Assembly (NCBI GenBank): GCA_035048485.1
Contig: CM068584.1
Location: 58,281,739-58,345,738, forward strand
Direction of reading: 5' to 3'
Source of the DNA: Pteria penguin
Lineage: Eukaryota; Mollusca; Bivalvia; Pterioida; Pteriidae
DNA length: 64,000 nucleotides
The notes below the pieces were generated by a model that saw only the letters and a program-made list of their open reading frames with translations, was not told the DNA's origin and ran no database searches. The position numbers and the translations under genes are program-made. This document shows, piece after piece, positions 1-11,919 of the stretch. Every line of letters begins with the position of its first letter. Position 1 is the first letter of the stretch.

Positions 1-418
1 ATGGCATGCATGGATAGCTGTTTCCCATATAGGAAACTTGAGGGAATGTATTTCCCATAGAGGAAATTTGATTTGTGTTGATGACATTTCCCATAAGGGA
101 AATTTGATCTTGATTCGTAATATTTCCCATAGAGGAAATTTGAGTGGAATTAGTAATATTTCCCAAAGAGGAAATTGGTTCGCTCCGAGATTCCTCTGAT
201 TCTGTCGGCGAAGTAATAGTTACCGATCTATTACTGTCCCTGGATATGGCTTTATCCACCATTTTTCGATAGCATGTCCATCTGTCGGACCCCCATTCCT
301 TGCAAATGTCGCACGGAAACTCCTCCGTGCATAGACGATGTCGGAAACAGTCCTCGTGACTATCGAGAACGTTCATGTCTCGCGAACATTTTCTGCAAGA
401 TTTGAAGTTGTCACTCAT
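1..418 (-). CDS. Cys-rich protein with 12-residue repeats (partial, runs off window)
   Basis: The reverse strand is open from an ATG at 418-416 to the window edge (139 codons). An in-frame TAG lies eight codons upstream of that ATG, which supports the start. The first ~55 residues hold spaced Cys/His pairs (CRKC near residue 8, DSHEDC near 19, CDIC near 36, then a W-x-C), which looks like a small zinc-binding module. From about residue 85 the protein becomes a repeat of roughly 12 residues built on QISSMGN, five times, up to the edge. Similar C-x2-C...H...C...C-x2-C heads occur in gag-like ORFs of mollusc and cnidarian DIRS-type retroelements, from memory only. The function is unknown and the C-terminus is not visible. 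Confidence 0.5.
   Translation of the reverse strand, partial: MSDNFKSCRKCSRDMNVLDSHEDCFRHRLCTEEFPCDICKEWGSDRWTCYRKMVDKAISRDSNRSVTITSPTESEESRSEPISSLGNITNSTQISSMGNITNQDQISLMGNVINTNQISSMGNTFPQVSYMGNSYPCMP
21..174. repeat. Five tandem palindromic units TTTCCCATAGAGGAAA
   Basis: A 16-bp near-palindrome starts at 21, 51, 87, 123 and 159, giving spacings of 30, 36, 36 and 36 bases. All spacings are multiples of three, so the array stays in frame with the minus-strand ORF and encodes its QISSMGN repeats. Each unit can form a TTTCC/GGAAA stem. Confidence 0.85.
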
Positions 419-2738
419 CCTGAACGGTATAAAAACGTTCTAGAGCACTTGCACTTCCAAAATAAGATAATGATTGTCCTAATAAAGATTGATTTACGAC
501 CGTAGGTATCGAAAATAAACTTAACGAAAAAATATCCGTCAATATGGCAGCATGTCCGAATATAAACTGAAGAGCATGTTTAGGGAAGGTAACTCGTGCG
601 TAGACTATGTAGTCTATTCGTACGAAAACTATTCGGACATGACCGTAGGAGTTCGAGTATATTGCAAATAGTTATAGATGCTGGTAAGTATAAATTTTGA
701 TATAAACGGGAAACCGAATTGAAAGAAACATTTCTATCTTATGTTAGTCCATCTGAAGGTTCTGTTCTGAAACAAGCTTTGACAGAGTTTAGCGCGGCAG
801 ATGTTGAACTCAATACTGCAATGCAAGATGTATATATTTTTCTAATTGTACTGATGTGTGAACTTGATTTACTTGTACAATTTAGACTGAAACAGCTAAT
901 ATGAACATGGTGATGTTATACATTATTAATACAAGACATTCCAGTTTACCAGTACTCGCGGAGTATACAACTCAAGATTACAGAAATCAGCACTCTAAGG
1001 TTTTCAATTGAATTATTTTTGAATCACACTTGTCACCTATTTCACTACTGATCAGATTTTCCCATACCAATCCTCCTCTCAAGCAATAGATTAAAAAGAA
1101 CTTTATACTCTTGATGCAAACGTGTTAAATTTTGACTCATTTATTAGGAGCATCACCTTTACCCAAGTAAACAATAAAATATTGTATGTAATTATATATA
1201 GTACTTTAGTAAATATGGTGATAAAATTTTACATATTAGTAGCATGTTTTGACAATATCAAATGTGCAAAAATATGTCTTATACGGTATGTAGGTTCTTC
1301 ATTTACTTCTGGTCATTCGCAGGATTTCTTTGTACTGATATTAGACGACGCAGTGTTGGCCCTTCTCAACTGTATAGCTAGAATGTCTGAGCTGATAGGG
1401 ATATTGACAAAGAATATCGTTATTCTGCTTATGGACAATACATTCTCTGGAATTACGGACACCTTGGTGTAAGCTGTTGAGTCGGGACAGCACGAGACAA
1501 ATGCCCAGACCGTTATGGACAGTACACTTGTTTTGTTCTATCCAGGATACAATAGAAATGATTTAATGTTTTCTTGTTCAACTGATTTGTAATGGTAAAT
1601 TTAATGAACATAAAATTATTATTAAAAATATGAATGAACTCGATACTTTTCATTTAAAAACACATCACAAAACAGTGGTTCTAATTTTGGTTCATGATAA
1701 GATGAATTCAATGTGAAACACTTATGCTCCTGTGTGCATTAAAAGAATAGGATTAATGTGACATATTTCAAAAGAAGTATTTTTAGGTAAACATTAAACT
1801 AAAAGTGAAAGACCCACATGTGTATATTGTCTGTATATGTTAGCATTGCACGAACACCCAACCTACTATAGATGTATAAGCTACGACAAGCATGTGCGAG
1901 TTATGCCACTTTGACCGTCTGTTGTATGTTAAACAGGTCACGTTAAGATACCGATTTCTAGGTCACACTGCTGATGATACATAAGAAGACAATTGTTTTC
2001 AGTATTTTACACATATCTTAACTAAAATATCTGCAAAAACAACACTGTAAACCACGGTCACAAGATAGAAAATCGCATTTTCTCCCCGGTTATGCGTCGT
2101 CCTACGTTGATCATATGGGGCTTGACTTTTTTTTTCGTACTATTTCATGCTATCATTTGATTTTATCGGGGTCAACTAGATGTCTACTTATTTGATGAAT
2201 TTAATACTGTATTTCAAACATCCTATTGACCATAATGCTCGTTCACAGCTTTCGCAAGGAATGTCAGAAACACAGTGAGTTGGGAAAATAGGGATTCCTT
2301 CATGGATCATATTGGCTCAATTAAATCTGGACAAGAAAACATTCTTTTGAAGACTAGGGTCTCTGGTAATGAAAAAAAATGCGTCGCAAACGAGCGCAAA
2401 GCCCATAAAGTTACTCAGGGTGAATTAAAGAAAACATAACTCCCGTCGCCATAAAGTAATTCCATAGCAACACAGGCGCCGGCAAAGCTCCCCATTTACT
2501 ATTGCAATAAATATCAGTACATATATTTGAGAGATAAATACTTTACATGATCTGACCATGAATACTTTCATTCCTCGCAGTTTGAAATCCTAACGATTAG
2601 ACCTAATGAATATAACCCATGAATCTGACCACTAAACTGAGTAACTATTGCATAAATGAGCACTGCCATATCCATGTGGTATCATTTCTTTTGTATATAA
2701 ACAAAACATTAATGTTATAAATTACTCTAGTGGGCGAG
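419..2738. other. No supported gene; one hairpin at 594-625
   Basis: I recognise no coding region here. Open stretches at 719-904 and 1122-1472 lack recognisable motifs and are probably chance. A strong hairpin lies at 594-625: TAGACTA (601-607), a TG loop and TAGTCTA (610-616), extended by a second imperfect arm (594-600 with 619-625). Nearby, CATGTCCGAATA (551-562) recurs inverted at 630-641. Confidence 0.5.
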
Positions 2739-3511
2739 ATGACCGAGGGCGAGATCCTGACTTCGGAATCAGAGACCGAGATTCCAGACACAACAGAACC
2801 AGCAGCACAGAAAGTGGCACGCCACTTAAATTTTAGAGTTGCTCAAAAATCTTTGGTTTCTGAGGGATCTTCAGATCAGGTACACACATGTCAAGTAAAA
2901 TATAAACTTTGCAAGTTCTACTACAGTACATGTATTACTATTACTTGGTAGCTTTATGATTATCTAGATTTGAGCCTCTGAGTATGCTGAATAGTAATAT
3001 CTAATTATCTTTCCCATGACATACTAAGTTGTTCGCATGAGATATTTATCTCGGTCTCACTTTTTCCCTGATGTCCACCTACAGCCAGCACTGAAAGTTT
3101 TTGTTTTTGCTTTAGTTATCCACTGACAGCCAGTCTCCGAGTATATTCACTACAAGCACCAGAAATCCATGAGAAGACAATTTGTAAGTACACATATACA
3201 CTTTTTCCTCTCTACACACACCATTTAATTCATTAATTTGTAATGGGGGCTGGGTATGTCAGCTCAGTTGAAAGAGTGTCTGCACAGTAAGGAGAAAGTT
3301 GGGGTTTTAAATCCCAGCCTGGCCGTATCTTTTTCCTCGCCTGTTACAATTTTACAAATTTCAGTATTTTCATTTACTGAAATACTACAAGACATAATTA
3401 TCTCGGTGCAAGTTATGGAAACTTACTGCCATCATTGAAAGTTTTTTTTCAGTTATCCAGTGACAGCCAGACATTTTTTCACACGCCCTACATTAAAGAA
3501 GACTGCAATTT
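2739..3511 (+). pseudogene. Candidate exons with an internally duplicated exon
   Basis: A 47-codon acidic, Ser/Glu/Thr-rich segment starts at ATG 2739 and ends at a CAG|GTACAC donor (2879/2880). Two related segments follow, each with a 3' AG and a 5' GTAAGTAC: 3116-3183 and 3453-3511. Both begin TTATCCA-TGACAGCCAG and both end AATTT|GTAAGTAC, so they look like a duplicated exon. Read in phase 0, the second copy is open (19 codons plus 2 nt) while the first has a TGA. They could be the 5' exons of the decayed gene at 4106-6635, by position and orientation only. Confidence 0.3.
3244..3338 (+). mobile_element. tRNA-like SINE head
   Basis: The segment has an A-box-like TGTCAGCTCAGTTG near 3254 and a B-box-like GGGGTTTTAAATCCC near 3301, then a T-run. 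Spacing fits a tRNA-derived Pol III promoter. The arms do not fold into a clean cloverleaf, so this is a SINE head rather than a tRNA gene. Confidence 0.45.
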
Positions 3512-4105
3512 GTAAGTACACATATTAGTTCACTATTTTTCCCTCTTCACATCATGCACACCTTCGAATTCATTTACTTCATTATTTTAATTTACTAAAA
3601 TACTACATAGGAAGTGGATTCAAATTGTACAATATTTTAAAAGGAACCAAAAGAGAGGAACGCTGCAGTCCACACAAGCCAATCCTGTCACTGTCGGGTA
3701 ATATTACATAAAAATGTTTACTGGATGACCAGTTGGTTGAGTGTCACTCACTGAGATTAGAAAATACCTTAGATGACCCATATGAATATATTCCTGTAGA
3801 GAGAAGCACACAAACCATTTGTTCCGGTAATCAAACAGTATCTACATGGTGTAACACGAAAAGGACAGGCGAATTGGACGGTGTTCCAATGAGTTATATA
3901 CAGAAACTGTCCTTGTCAACAAGTGTGGATCATACTGCAAATCTTGCGCAGAGCCCTATTACTAACTGAAAATTGAAACCATGAAAAATCAACAAATGAT
4001 CAATTTAATTGATTTTACATACATTGCTTCAACTATATTGGAAAAGTTCAAGATACCAGGACAGTATTCATTAAATTTAAAAATTATGTCAACAATGTAA
4101 AACGA

Positions 4106-6210
4106 TTGAGCGACACCTTCAAAAATCTATCTAAATCAAAATATAGACCCCTAGGGAAGAAAAATTTAGAGGATTTCCTGCAACTAGATTTTAATGTACC
4201 AACAAAAGAGCCAAATAAAGCTAAACATAGCAGTGCTCAACTGAATGATTTGAGGCACCTACATTTTTCTGAAGCTACCACATCGATAATTGTTCATAAG
4301 CTAGCAAATACACTCCAAGATAAAAAACAAGAGAAATTGAAACAAAAGAACTGTGTCAACAGTTGGACGACAAAAATGCTGATGTCACCAAGTTAGAGAC
4401 TATAAACCAGACACTGAAAGGTCAAACAGGAAAGAGTTGAAGCGAACAAGGGCACGTGAAACATATTTGAGAGGGAAAGTTTTAAAGCTGGAGGGTGGAG
4501 ATCAGACATTAATAGTTGATGATGAAGCTGATAATGTACATAGCAATGACCAGAAAATAAGAAATTTAAAAAATGAAAATGATCTAAATAGAATTGCAGC
4601 CTAAGAATATGAAAGTGCTATACTTCAAGAAAATTTAAGTAAACTTCAAAATGAAACTGTTGCCCTCTACGATGAGGAAACCAAGAAGTACAGCACTGAT
4701 GTTCACAAGTGTGTTATGCATTACTAGAGAACCATGTTAGTATAGCCGATGTTGGTGCAGTAATTGAGGCAACTCTAAAATTTATTGGGAAGAAGGCAAA
4801 CAGACTTCCGAGCACAATAACTGTGAACAACATGAATGTTGAACGCTTGATTTTGGCACAAAGACAAGTTGCTGTGGAAGTTTCTCAGAAAAAAAAAACA
4901 CCTTACAATTGAAACAGATGAAACATCGAAATATGGGAATAAGTATGGAGTGTATGCTGTGCGTGACAGTGAAAATGTTCCTTCTGTAGTTGGTTTAAGG
5001 GATTTGCTTACAAAATCAGGGAAAGATAAACTAGAATCATTCAAGGGCATATTATGGAACATTGATGATAGATATTACAAAACAAATAACCCAGCCTCTC
5101 AAGACCTTCTCTACCACATTAGGAACACAATGTCAGACCGTGCAGCAACGGAGTTGAAATTCAACGAACTTCTAGAACAGCACCTAGCTGAGATCATACC
5201 GCAAATTGTGGAATCAAGGGATGATTTACCAGCAGAGGGCCGCATTGGCTTAGAGCGTATGAATACTTTTTTTTTCTGTGGCCTACATTCTCTGCTTATT
5301 TTGCAGACGTTGCAGATAAATCTTTGCGTGAATTAGAGGAGTCTAATTTTGAAGGAAACACCTATTTACGACAAACGCTTCAAAAAAGGTGACGACTCTG
5401 GTACATTGCGTCTTATTAGAACTGCATGTAAAGCATTTGTATTTGGCGAAGAATGGATGTCATGGTGCCTTTATGACTTGTCAAATCCTTCCTGAAAGAA
5501 AAACTTTATGAACACCTTACCACTTATCCCATTTAGAGGGAATCGCTTTCATATTTTATTCTATACTGCTTGTATGATCTACTTCCTGTGGGATAAAATG
5601 AAGGAATTTCTACAAGACCATGGATCTAACAGGTGGGTGTTGCACGATTTAAATGTGCCTTTTTTATTGGTGGGTGCAAATTGATTACGTCGCCCTTGTG
5701 GCATATGATAGAAAACAAGGATGTACACATCTTGGATATGAACATTTACTATCACCAGTTACTTACCTTCTAACACGACGCTTCTAGGAACATTGATGAT
5801 TTCATGAATATGGATCTGTTTCCTTTTGGCGAGGAGACTATGGTAAAGCACCATGCCATATATAATGAACTGCTGATAGACTCGGAATATGATGGCCACT
5901 GCAGTGTCATACTTTCTGTTTTACTTCCAGCTATGGCAAAGTTAGCACAGAATCTATTTAGGGATCACTTACCTGAAGGCAGCTATGACAATCCAACACA
6001 TGACATGTTCAGTGTTACAGCAGGTGTTGAAAGGCCATAAATATTCAGAATTTGTCTTTGCCTACTTTGACAGACTTATTCGTTACAAACGGCACATCAA
6101 AACTTTGGCAGCCGAAGCATATGTGATGTTTGCATTCAAAAGAATGGTTGGAATTTAAGGAGCCTTTACAAGCTAAACAAGAATTAGAGCAAAAAAAAAA
6201 AACAAAAAAA

Positions 6211-6247
<37 letters not shown>

Positions 6248-6635
6248 TAGTACAAGGAGCGAAAAGAATAAATAATTCGGTGTAATGAAGAGATGCTGAG
6301 GGAAAAAACTTCAGAAAGTAGCAGCTGCAAGAGAGAAGAAACTAAAAGAAAGTCTTCTGCTCACCAATGACGTTCTCTTCTGGGGTCCTTGACAAACTGT
6401 TGAGCAAGTTGACCAAATACTTGGTACATTGAATGCAACCGAAAAAGTGGATGCTTTGAAAGCCCAACTCCGAATTAAGAAAGAAAAAAGAGGAGTTAAT
6501 AATATTTTGCAACATACCTCTACAGACAAGAGTATATATAATTTTACTGACTGCGGTGCTGATAAAAAACGAAAAGCCACGACCGTGGAATATACTGGCT
6601 GTGAATGTAAAAACACTTATTTGCGAGGCCTTTAA
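4106..6635 (+). pseudogene. Relic of an uncharacterised metazoan repeat-gene family (NTMSDRAAT family)
   Basis: Broken plus-strand reading frames carry blocks I associate with a large uncharacterised family expanded in molluscs, cnidarians and sponges. They are TDETSKYGNKYG with VVGLRDLLTKSG (about 4915-5030), HIRNTMSDRAATELKFNELL (about 5116-5175), RMNTFFFCGLH (about 5258-5290) and FRGNRFHILFY (about 5530-5560). Later come ILDMN and a charged C-terminal region (6429-6635). The frame changes at an A-run near 4890, at 5336, and repeatedly afterwards, with several stops between 5480 and 6170. The family's function is unknown; high copy number suggests a mobile origin. The order of motifs is preserved, so this is one decayed copy rather than a mosaic. 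Confidence 0.6.
6192..6243 (+). repeat. A-rich homopolymer tract
   Basis: About 50 bases of almost pure A broken by single C residues lie inside the decayed gene, where a Lys-rich segment would be. It is probably slippage-expanded. Confidence 0.8.
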
Positions 6636-7000
6636 TGTTCATGATGAGCAAAGTCACTGCAGTAATGTTCAGTTGGTAGGAAAAACTGTAAAACAAATTT
6701 ATAAACGATGAAGGACGTGAAAAATGGTACTCTGCATATGTGATTTCACAGGTATAAAATGTATTCCGCTTGTGTAACTCAGTTTAGTAGCATACCTGCA
6801 GTTGCACTTTTAAAATCATGCATGGATTTATTATCATGAATGCAAAATATTTCAACCAGGGTAAGAGGTTCTGTTCCATATTAAATGCATACTTAAGTTA
6901 GTTAGCACTAGTTACATAAATACAGTGATGAGTTGTTAATATGGACATACAGTATTTGTATCTGATATTCCAGCCTACTGGGTTATATTTCAAGGTACCA

Positions 7001-7186
7001 TAGGTCGTGGGTTCGAGTCCCAGACGGGGAACGAATACAAGTGAAATATAGGGTGCCTTGTTAACTGTAGTGTCTTTGTGCTTTACATGTTGTCTAATTT
7101 GTCTTTATTTTCTACAGGCATTTCTTCGGAGATCCAAGGTCCATAGTACTCCCAGGTGTTTCATTGATTCTATCTGTGCTTTATAT
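7001..7186 (+). repeat. Direct repeat copy 1 (3' part of tRNA-like SINE)
   Basis: This segment is nearly identical to 7386-7571, 385 bp downstream. It starts inside a B-box-like GGTTCGAGTCC and continues through the same body (CGGGGAACGAAT, TATAGGGTGCCTTG, CTTCGGAGATCCAAGG). Confidence 0.8.
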
Positions 7187-7321
7187 GTTTATTTCTCTTT
7201 CAGTGATGTATCCTCTCAGGGGATCCGCCTGCGTTTACGTCGGGTAAATTCCTTCACTTTCCGCGGCCGTGTTGTCATGCATGCGATTAGCTAATGATTG
7301 GTTATTAAAGCTCCATTTTTG

Positions 7322-7567
7322 TGGAACTCGGGTAGCTCAGTCGGTTAGAGGGTCGGATGCGTGACAGCTAGGTGATTCGGTTCCATAGGTCGTGGTTACG
7401 AGTCCCAGACGGGGAACGAATATAAGTGAAATATAGGGTGCCTTGTTAACTGTAGTGTCTTTGTGCTTTATATGTTTGCCTAATTTGTCTTTATTTTCTA
7501 CAGGCATTTCTTCGGAGATCCAAGGTCCATAGTACTCCCAGGTGTTTCATTGATTCTATCTGTGCTT

Positions 7568-7571
<4 letters not shown>
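7322..7571 (+). mobile_element. tRNA-derived SINE with A and B boxes
   Basis: The copy starts with GGGTAGCTCAGTCGGTTAGA (A box) and has a degenerate B box (GGTTACGAGTCCC near 7395). Its body is shared with 7001-7186. It runs into a microsatellite at its 3' end. The family differs from the bivalve-tail SINEs found later in the window. Confidence 0.6.

Positions 7572-7612
<41 letters not shown>
7567..7612. repeat. Compound (TA)n(GA)n microsatellite
   Basis: About ten TA steps are followed by about twelve AG steps, directly at the 3' end of the SINE body. Confidence 0.95.
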
Positions 7613-7784
7613 GGGTCAAAAGTTCTGTACATGTTTCATATTAATGTTTGAGAATTATGCATTTAAGTCTAAAAGATGTGTTTCTGTATATAAACTCCAA
7701 TACAGAGTATAATTTACCTGGTAATTCAAAAAAGTAATACCATTTTCATGATTTGCAAATACTCCTTCAAATATTAATAACATT

Positions 7785-8110
7785 ATTGTGATTAATTAGT
7801 GGTGAGGAGACGTGTCAGTGTGCCTTTTAAGCTTTGATAATGCACTGTTTTTTTTTTTTATTTGCATTCATCTGCATTATGATCGAAGTAAAAGTGTAAA
7901 GCCATAATAATGGTTCGAGTTCTTACCAGAAAATATAAATGCTTTTCGACAAAGTCGAAAATTGGTAATATTAAGGTTGAATATCTCAAAAACCAGTAAA
8001 AGAAACCAGATGGAACCTTCACCATGGAAAGGCATGGATAGAAATGTTTCATATGACGTGTTACATGCCACATTTAGTGGTTGTAAAGAACAGCATTATC
8101 TGAATTTTCA
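7785..8110 (+). mobile_element. Interspersed repeat copy A (inverted copy at 24.8 kb)
   Basis: The sequence from ATTGTGATTAATTAGTGGTG through the GCATTCATCTGCATTATGAT block to GTGGTTGTAAAGAA is matched in reverse complement at about 24805-25125. Small ORFs on both strands here are carried by the repeat and are not separate genes. The first ~35 bp correspond to the unit that forms a satellite next to the other copy. I see no transposase, so it is probably non-autonomous. Confidence 0.7.
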
Positions 8111-10129
8111 AAGGACAATAACTCGCTTGATAGTGGGTGTAGATCAATAATTCTTGCACCATTCGGTTGCATTTGAAAAGACCTTTCTTTTGACGTATAG
8201 CATGTTCAGTCTAAAGTTTTGGGCTGTCATATAGCGACTGTAGATCTTTGGTCTGTTTATTTCTTTGTATTATTTCCCTTGGATATACCTATACAGCTCT
8301 CATTTTACCTCTGTCTTGACATCCAACACGATATCTTGGAGCATTTTGGTGACACATACATCAACCATGTAAGATAACCTACACGTTGCTGTATTTTGGG
8401 CTGATGCAAACGCGTACAGGTGTCGCTATAGTTAGAGTTCAAAGGCTACTTACAGGAGATAATAAAATACATCTTTGAACCCGGGAATTGTACATTTTTA
8501 AAGGGAAGTTTGTGATAATGTTATAGGTAAAAGATTTTATCAGTAATACGAGTATTCGTTATACATTTACTGTTATATATAACGCGTTTCTATAATATAG
8601 GATGACTGAATTCCCTTTAAGACCCTCTGTTTATTAAGTAAGAACCAAGTAGTTTTACATTAAAAAGCTTTTTTTTTCTAAATCGACCAATCGAACTGTC
8701 AGTAAAACCTTTTGTTTGAGTATATTAAAAATGCTTATAGTACAATTAATATAAGAAGATCGAGAACTAAAATAAGCATGGCATGGCCACACGAACAAGA
8801 TTGGGGTAACAGCATAAGGAAACTGCTAGAATACTTTCAGGTGTTTACATACGTCCATTGCATAATTTATGGATGATCACCCGACTCATAGTGTTTTAAC
8901 ATAAGAAAAGACAATTTCCTATTAGGGAGGGTGCGTGTTTTGACACATAATAGTAATCAATAGGGTCTGCCCTTTCAAGAACGCTCCAAGGAGAGCAACA
9001 AAGACTCGAAGATCCTCTTAGGGGGATCGCATTTCCGTATACTTTTAATGGTACATTACATATGTCTGTTTCTCCGTATTGATGACAAGGTAGTACGTGA
9101 TTCAATTTTTATAAAGAACTGATCTCACATTCATCAATAATGTACAAAATATCGTTGTTTTATTATATATATATTGATGTATTTACAAATTTTCATACTT
9201 GTTTACGATAAATTTAGTTTCTTTACCATGTGTCTATCTCAAGTCTGAAATGTATGAAAGTCCAAATAATTTTGGAATATCGGCAAGACCCTTTTATCTG
9301 CAATGTGTAGGCATCTTGATTTTGAAGCCATTTACGAGGAAAAAGTCTAGAAAATGTAAATTTTCTTCTATGCCTTAAGGCATTCTCTGGTGTAGTATAA
9401 GCAGTTGGATTGTTAGAATTATAATGGATTTCTTCTCATTTTTATTTCTTTTTCTGCATTAGGCATTTTGGGATGGAGTCTCCTCTTTCACCCCATTGAA
9501 AAGTAAACTACGCCATGCATCGGTATTTAATAATAGTTCTGTAAATTATTTTAAGGATCTTACTAAAACTTGTCCGCATGAGCATGTGTCTTACAAACAC
9601 TGAAAAACCGCACAATATTTTAGAGTTGTAAAAGCTGCATCAAAATAAGGAATCATTTTAATCAAAGAACAATCCATTCAGCATGAACGTCCTGTCTACG
9701 ATGGATGGTTTATATAACATCCTATACAATTTCTATGTGAAAAAATATCTTTTCACATATTATACACGCATTAGTAGTATATGTTGAGTGTTATAATCAT
9801 ATAACTTGCCACCTTTGTAATGTATAGGAAAAAAAGGATAAATCTAGCGTAAAAGCTTGAATACAAAAGTTACCTGCTCTTTCTTGGAAGGGGAGGAGGG
9901 ATAAGGGAATGAAACAATCATTATTTAAAAAGGATGTAAGTCAGATGTGGTAACTAAAATTGGTCACGTGACAAAGAAACTATGGCGCGTACTCGAAGGA
10001 TAATCGAGAAAAAAAAATAGGTTCCTTTAAATATTTCACATTCGAATCAACCTCTGGCGGGATACATAAAAAATTGAAAATCACTTAAAGCCTTTTTGAA
10101 ACAAGTTTTGAGTCATGAAGATAACACTG
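8111..10129. other. No supported gene
   Basis: AT-rich sequence without a recognisable coding motif. The 69-codon minus-strand open stretch at 8896-9105 has no family signal. Confidence 0.5.
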
Positions 10130-10454
10130 ATGCGACGGTGATGAGTTCCATCTCCCCATCGCTCAACATTTGGTGAGCTAAATGATCGATTTTTATCAGC
10201 CGATGTTGACGTTCACGGGTAAATTCCTCTATCTCCTCTCATCCGTATTTCATGACTTTGGGTAGCTCTGTCTCCATCTAGTCAAACAAGGGCTGATGAA
10301 TACCGTAGCAATGCAGCAAAACGATCGGGCGGGTCGTCTCTGTGCATCAGGTCAATGTTACGTAATTTATATACATAACGGTTTTCCCGCAGCCTGTTTG
10401 ACATCTCTGGCACATACTGGAACGCGGTAATAACGGTAGTGTGGTGTCATTCAT
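10130..10454 (-). pseudogene. Polinton-like packaging ATPase, decayed (copy 1)
   Basis: Read from ATG 10454, the reverse strand shows the landmarks of the A32/FtsK-HerA-type packaging ATPase of Maverick/Polinton elements and adintoviruses. These are a Walker A-like TGCGKT with its Lys present, a CYGIHQPLFD block, and EEFTRERQHRLIKIDHLAH, which matches the Walker B region. Several in-frame stops interrupt it and it ends near 10130, so it covers only about the first half of such an ATPase. Sequence from here upstream to about 10690 aligns with 19089-19560 of the second element, so the two copies share a 5' region as well as the gene. Confidence 0.6.
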
Positions 10455-10994
10455 TTTTATTTAAAGTAGGAGATGACAAGGCGTAGCATTTGGCCCTGCG
10501 TACTTAACTGATCCACAATTCCCCCTTTTTTGCCATTTAAAAATAAATTGACGATAGACGTGACAACGATGTTGTAAACTATCAACCTCTGACAGAAGTA
10601 GACGACCTCGGATTTGGGTATTGTTCCCAAAAATGCCCTACGGTGATTTCTATCGCGCCTCTCTTCCATGGTTCATGTGTGGTGTAGCTTGCTCCCCTCT
10701 TCTAAAATTTCTTCCATGAGAGATACCAGACTGTGGACATTTTCTGTGTCCATGGCTTCTTCTTCCTCTTCTATCTCCATGGATTTTTCTGTGTCGATTT
10801 CTTATAATACAATACCATATTGTTTATACATATGTATGATATCCAATCTACCCGCTTGACAACAACACGATGTATAGATCCAACAACTAACACGATTGAA
10901 ACCAAATAAACATTTTATTTAATTCCCACGTACGGCTTTATATTTGTCTTTTGATAAAGTGTATCATTTCCTTGTTAAAGTCCATCATGGTCGT

Positions 10995-11857
10995 TCACCT
11001 TTCATTCTGGTCTTCTAACATCTTGACCAACTCACCCACCGCCATCATATTCCTTAAAATACATAACGTAGGATGCAAAGATTAGACACGTGTATTGCAC
11101 ATAGAACGACATTTAATAAATAACAGAAATCTTAAACGCAAACTTTGAAATCATGTACATGTAACTTCTCACATTGGTCGAAGCAGCGCCGCCAAGTTGG
11201 GGCTACTCCCTGACTGAGAAGGCTGTACCCAGCCTGGGGGTTTCCAAGAAACTCTTCTCTAAGAAGATAACGTAAATGAAATATTGTTGTAATACTCTAG
11301 ATGCTTCCGGTCGAATGTTGAGAGAGAGGGAAGGAAGGGACAAACAGGAATATGGCTTCATAATGCTGAATAAATTATACTTATGATTTGCTCCCTCAAT
11401 CTAACAAATATAGGGGGCTACTCCTTGGCTGCTGGCTTCTGTCGTCAATGAAATAAGAAAACGTAAATGAAATGTATACAATCCAATGTTGCTACATGAA
11501 AACATGAGAACTGCCACTTTGTGTAAAGTTGCAATAATGGTAACCGGATGTGAAATATGCATTAACATGCATAAACAGTTTAATTACGTATGCATCATTT
11601 AACAACACCCCTTCCAAGAGAGTAATAATATGATTTGATAAATCATACTTACGATTCATTTAATCCCAATAGCGGGCTACTCATAGGACTTGATTTAGGG
11701 CTGCTTGATATTTCGATAATTTCTTGTCTGAAATATGAATTAAGAACGATTTCATTGCTAATGTAACAAGTTTGCATACAACTAAAACATTATGGATAGC
11801 CTTCAAACGAAAGAAAAGTTTTCTTCAAGAAAATATTATTACATACCTTTGATCCAT
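10995..11857 (-). pseudogene. Small five-exon gene with SSP-motif exons (copy 1)
   Basis: Five short exons can be drawn on the reverse strand: 11857-11847 (ATG, 11 nt, donor GTATGT), 11727-11653 (acceptor TTTCAG, donor GTAAGT), 11438-11385, 11258-11173 (donor GTGAGA) and 11052-10995 (stop TGA). Exons 1 to 3 join in phase. Exons 2 to 4 each encode an SSP-type motif (SSPLLGL in exon 2, SSPLYLL in exon 3). In this copy exon 3 has an in-frame TGA and its donor reads ATAAGT, and exon 4 has an indel relative to copy 2, so it is probably dead. The same exon order and splice sites recur at 22754-23567. No known family is recognised. Confidence 0.5.
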
Positions 11858-11892
11858 TTTTTCCCCTGAAGAACTAGAACTAAGAAAATCAG

Positions 11893-11902
11893 CTTTTATA
11901 TA
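11893..11902 (-). promoter_or_regulatory. TATA box of the small five-exon gene
   Basis: The reverse strand reads TATATAAAAG 36-45 bp upstream of the ATG at 11857. That leaves room for a start site about 28 bp downstream and a very short leader. Confidence 0.5.
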
Positions 11903-11919
11903 CTACTCGGGTTCTTTGT

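Noticed and set aside
1122..1472. 116-codon plus-strand ORF
   Set aside because: There is no family signal, no splice context and no ATG in a convincing setting; treated as chance.
7858..8150. Overlapping short ORFs on both strands, with similar ones at 24694-25049
   Set aside because: They lie inside the two inverted copies of one non-coding repeat and differ by frame between copies.
10457..10669. 70-codon minus-strand ORF upstream of ATPase copy 1
   Set aside because: The matching region of copy 2 (19320-19560) is not open, so this is the shared 5' region rather than a gene.
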